DNA from: Streptomyces sp. RFCAC02
GTDB taxonomy: Bacteria; Actinomycetota; Actinomycetes; Streptomycetales; Streptomycetaceae
DNA: 64,000 bases
Assembly (NCBI RefSeq): GCF_004193175.1
Contig: NZ_SAUH01000001.1
Coordinates: 3,288,501 to 3,352,500, forward strand
Reading direction: 5' to 3'
Shown piece after piece: positions 61,001 to 64,000 of this stretch. How positions within the stretch are numbered: the stretch's first letter is position 1; each line of letters begins with the position of its first letter. Below the pieces are notes generated by a model, which was not told the DNA's origin, made no database searches, and worked only from the letters and a program-made list of their open reading frames with translations. The position numbers were made by a program, and so were the translations under genes.

Positions 61001-64000
61001 TGTGCGGTTGTCGTCCGATGGTGTGCCGTCTGTTGTGGCGCCGGTGGGCGGGGGCACGTTCGTTTCGCGGTGGGACGGTGACGCCGGCACGTTGGTGGTG
61101 TTGCCGAGTGGCCGGGGCGTGGTGGTGGGCGGCGCGGGTGTGGTGACGCACACCGCGCTGGCTGTGGAGGGTACGGGGGCGCTGTCGCGGACGGTGATCG
61201 TCCGGCCGGTGGGCGGGGGTGATGCGCTGCTGGTGCGGGAGGCGTCCGGGGAGCTGGTGTCCTCGGATGTCGCGCGGCTGGCGGACGGTTCGCATGTGGT
61301 GATGGTGGACGGGGTCGCCACGCTGGTGGACCGGGCCGGCAGCGCGTGGGGTGATGTCCAACCGCTGGGTGCGCTGGGTGCGCTGGTGCGGGGGCCGGGC
61401 CGCGACCCGGTGGTCATCGACACGGACGGCGTCCACACCCACAACGCGACCGCACTGGACGACGGCACCGGCCGGCTGCGCTTGGTCCCCGTCGGTGGTG
61501 GCGCGCCGGTGCTGCTCGACCGGGACCTGCACATCCTTCCGGCGTCGAGGGAGACCGTCCCGGGCACCCTGCCCGCCGATCCCCCGGCGACGCGTCCGGG
61601 CCACTACCGTCTCAACGACGAGCACCGGGTGCAGGACCATGGCGACGGCGCCTACACGGTGTACGACTCGACGACGGCGCAGCAGCGGAGCGACCTGTTC
61701 GTGCGCCTCCAGGACCGTACGGGCGCGTTCACCGACCGGTACCTCCAGGTCCCGGAGCTCGGCAGCGAGGACTTCCCCACGGTCTACACCCGGGGAGCCA
61801 CCGGCTTCACCGCCGAGCTGGACCGCGTCACGGCGACACTGGGGAACACCCGCCTCCTCGTGGCGCGGGACGGCGGCTACGAGGTCTTCGACGGCACCGG
61901 CCGCCTCATCGACTCCGGCCCAGGCGCTCTCGACGAGGTGATGCGCGGACGCCGTCTGGAACTCAGTGACCCGAGCGACCCGCATCTGGTCACGACGGAC
62001 GGCGGCGAGCGGGTGCTCGACGCCCCGGTGACACAGGTCGGCGCGGAGCGTTACCTGGTCACCTCGCCCGATCACCGGCCGGTGGTGGTGAACGGCAGTG
62101 GCGTCCACACGCACGACGTGATCCCCCTGCGCGGTGAGGACGGGCGAGACACGGGACAGTTCTTCATCGTCTCCCTGCTGCCCGGCGACGACTTCCTCTT
62201 CGCGGGCGGCGAGATCGTCACCCGGACCGTGGGGCCGGCCGGCCGTGGCGCGTTCTTCGTCGAGGCGGGCGACGGGCAGCGGATCGTGTTCGACACGACG
62301 GGCACGCGGGCGGGTCGTGGTGTGCCCCTCGGACCGGGACGCTGGCTGCACGTCTTCGACGACGGGCGGCAGCCGGTCGTGCATGCTCCGGGCACCACGC
62401 CGGGCGAAGTCAGGGCGTGGAACCTGCCGGACGGCCACTTCGCCATCGTCCACGTCAGTGGCAACGGCAGCGTGGTGAACGGCCAGGGCGCGCAGACCCA
62501 CATGTCCACCGGATGGGTCAGCCGACCCGGTTGGACCGACGGGCACCTGGTGTTCCGCCCCGTGAGTGGCGAAGGCCCAGGACACTTCGTGCACTGGGAC
62601 GCCGGGCCGCTGCCCGACCCGGTCCGGGCCGGGAACGGTCTCATCCGCGTGGGCACGGATGAGCGCGCTGTGCTCTACGGGCGCGACGGCAACGGCAGGT
62701 ACGTCCCCGAGTACTCGGAGTTCCGGCCGACGGACGGCCCGCTGGCGGCACTGCTCCAGGGCGATGCGCTGCACTTCTCCCACCGGGCCGACACCCCGCA
62801 CTCCGTCGTCGGGGGCGCCTCGGGCGGCCGCGTGACAGGGCTGGACGACGACCTCGTCCTCGTCGAATCCTCCGCCGGGCGCGGCATCGTCAGCAGCTCG
62901 GGTACCTACCTCCATGACGTCCAGCCGTACACCGGCCCCGGAGCCACCGGTACGGACCGGCTCATCGCGACGCCTCATGGAGAGGGCGGTGACGGAACCG
63001 CCGCCGACCGGATCTGGCTCGACGGCGCGGACATCAGAATGGAGGATGGCTTCGGCAGCGCGAAGTTCTTCACCCATGGCGGGACGTTCGTCGGCGCCGT
63101 GCACACGATCAGCGGCAGTCGGTTCGACGGCAACCGCCTGGTGGTGCCGCTCGACGGCCGGGACCATCCCTATGTGGCCACCCCGGACGGGGAGCGGATC
63201 ACCGCCGTCCCTGTGCTCACGCTGGAGGACGGCCGCTATCTCGTCGGCACTTCCGATGGCGAGGTGATCCTCAGCAACCGGGGCACGCACACCCACCGGC
63301 CCGTCCACACGGTCGAAGAAAACGGTGTCCGCACCGGTGGCTTCTACGCCGTCCCGCTGAGCGGCCGGGGGCCCGCGCCGCTGTACGGGGAAGGGGGCGA
63401 ACTGCTGGGCGAAGGCATGGCCCGCTTCAAGGGCAATGTGATCACACAGGACATCGATGGCCAGGTCACCGTCATCGACGGTGCGGGCCGGACCCTGGAC
63501 CACGAAGGTTTCCACGGCTTCCTCGACGCGAGTCACGGGTACGCGCTCGACCTGTCCGGCCCGCGCCCCCTCCTCACCCACCTCCTTTCCGGGCGTGAGG
63601 TACGCGGCTCGGATGTCGAGTGGAAGGGCGGCGATCTTTTCCTCGCCGTGTTGTCCGGCCGCAGCCCCGTCGGCATGTCGTCCACGGGTAAGGTCACGCA
63701 CGACTTCGCGCTGTTGGACGATATGAACGGCGAACCCATCCTTGAGATCGCTGTCCCCGTGTCCGGGGACGGGCCGACGCTGGTCTTCGACACAGGACGC
63801 AGGACGGCGAGGGCTGCGACCGTCGTCGAGCTGACCCCCGACGGCTTCACGGTCGTCAGCGGCAACCGGACCGACACCTTCTCCCTGTCCGGGGAGATGC
63901 TCGGCAGTGTGGTGCGCCCGGCCGGAGGATCGCTGCGCGGATACGATCTCCTGCTCACGCCAGGCCGGCCGCCGCGTGCCGTGCCCCGTGACGGGGGCGA
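58023..64000 (+). CDS. Giant repetitive protein, continuation in shifted frame, cut by window edge
   Basis: The frame beginning GAC-GGG-CAG-TTC (DGQFVVRDLGNHTHTIVRL) at 58023 is open for 1,992 codons to the right edge and aligns with sister units at 50600 (EGRFIRGPQGEHTHSVVRL) and 54330 (DGAHIRGYQAHRTHDILQL). The sister units continue without a stop, so the TGA at 58039 is an artefact of losing one base at about 58013-58022; one extra C there gives TTPDGQF. It contains module D3, B5, A7 and, after about 61,350, single-copy repeats of the same style (VHTHDVIPLRGEDGRDTGQF, GTHTHRPVHTVEENG). The C-terminus, where a toxin tip might lie, is outside the window. Confidence 0.82.
58683..59003 (+). 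repeat. Module D, copy 3
   Basis: Third near-identical copy, in the continuation frame after the 58020 slip. Confidence 0.9.
60114..60757 (+). repeat. Module B, copy 5
   Basis: Begins identical to copy 4, diverges in the middle (SVVTDSVVRWLPDETIGLRG), and ends like copy 4. Confidence 0.87.
60758..61364 (+). repeat. Module A, copy 7
   Basis: Same head and body as copies 1-3 and 5, truncated after VDRAGSAWGDVQPL, where unique sequence starts. Confidence 0.88.

Noticed and set aside
35311..61364. CRISPR-like direct repeats
   Set aside because: Repeats are hundreds of bases long, irregularly spaced, in frame and coding; there are no short unique spacers and no cas genes.
57987..63701. Open antisense frame of about 1,900 codons spanning the frame-slip site
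   Set aside because: Same kind of shadow; the sense strand aligns residue by residue with sister repeats, the antisense does not encode recognisable protein.

Overview
The window looks like Streptomyces or a close actinomycete relative. It is very GC-rich with strong C/G third-position bias, frequent GTG starts and 4-base GTGA/ATGA stop-start overlaps. The gene content also fits: an I36 inhibitor, a DUF2690 protein, an FHA-bearing EccC-type ATPase and an RHS polymorphic toxin. I see no rRNA, tRNA, CRISPR array or insertion sequence.

Region 1 (1-8.9 kb) is ordinary chromosome. It holds a secreted I36-type inhibitor, two coupled membrane-anchored HTH proteins, a TetR regulator divergent from a receptor-type Ser/Thr kinase with a three-repeat Cys-rich ectodomain, and an MFS exporter. 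A small membrane protein is divergent from a second TetR gene across two matching palindromes; a third TetR gene and a small unknown gene follow.

Region 2 (8.9-21.5 kb) is the first contact/secretion block. An RHS toxin with a type VII secretion (T7SS)-like N-terminus is followed by a candidate SMI1/KNR4 immunity gene. After a convergent hexapeptide acyltransferase comes a compact operon: ECF sigma factor, single-pass membrane protein, and EccC/EssC-like ATPase. The ATPase reading frame is broken by one missing base in a C-rich run. A perfect 38-bp palindrome closes the operon.

Region 3 (21.5-28.8 kb) is mixed accessory content. It has a DUF6247/RelE-like pair, a VOC-AraC-DUF1801 operon, a membrane protein, a secreted serine hydrolase, a HAD hydrolase, an XRE/TPR regulator with less extreme codon use, and three coupled small genes (53, 249 and 40 codons).

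Region 4 (28.8-64 kb) is the outstanding part. A minus-strand operon of three probable T7SS-type helical proteins is divergent from one gigantic gene. That gene starts at 31066 and is open for 8,991 codons to 58041. After a one-base frame slip at about 58020 it stays open to the window edge, so the restored protein is at least about 10,978 residues and still unfinished. Its N-terminus resembles that of the RHS toxin (an LDRDPTPGDP-like motif, helices, then a hydrophobic segment). The rest is a beta-rich repeat array with a recurring G-x-[HYQ]-T-H motif. It contains five families of near-identical kilobase-scale DNA modules whose G/T-ending codons contrast with the C-ending codons between them.

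Working model (inference): the EccC-like ATPase or a T7SS elsewhere exports the RHS toxin and the giant protein, the divergent trio supplies partner proteins, and recombination among modules diversifies the giant protein. Its tip, possibly a toxin, lies beyond the right edge.
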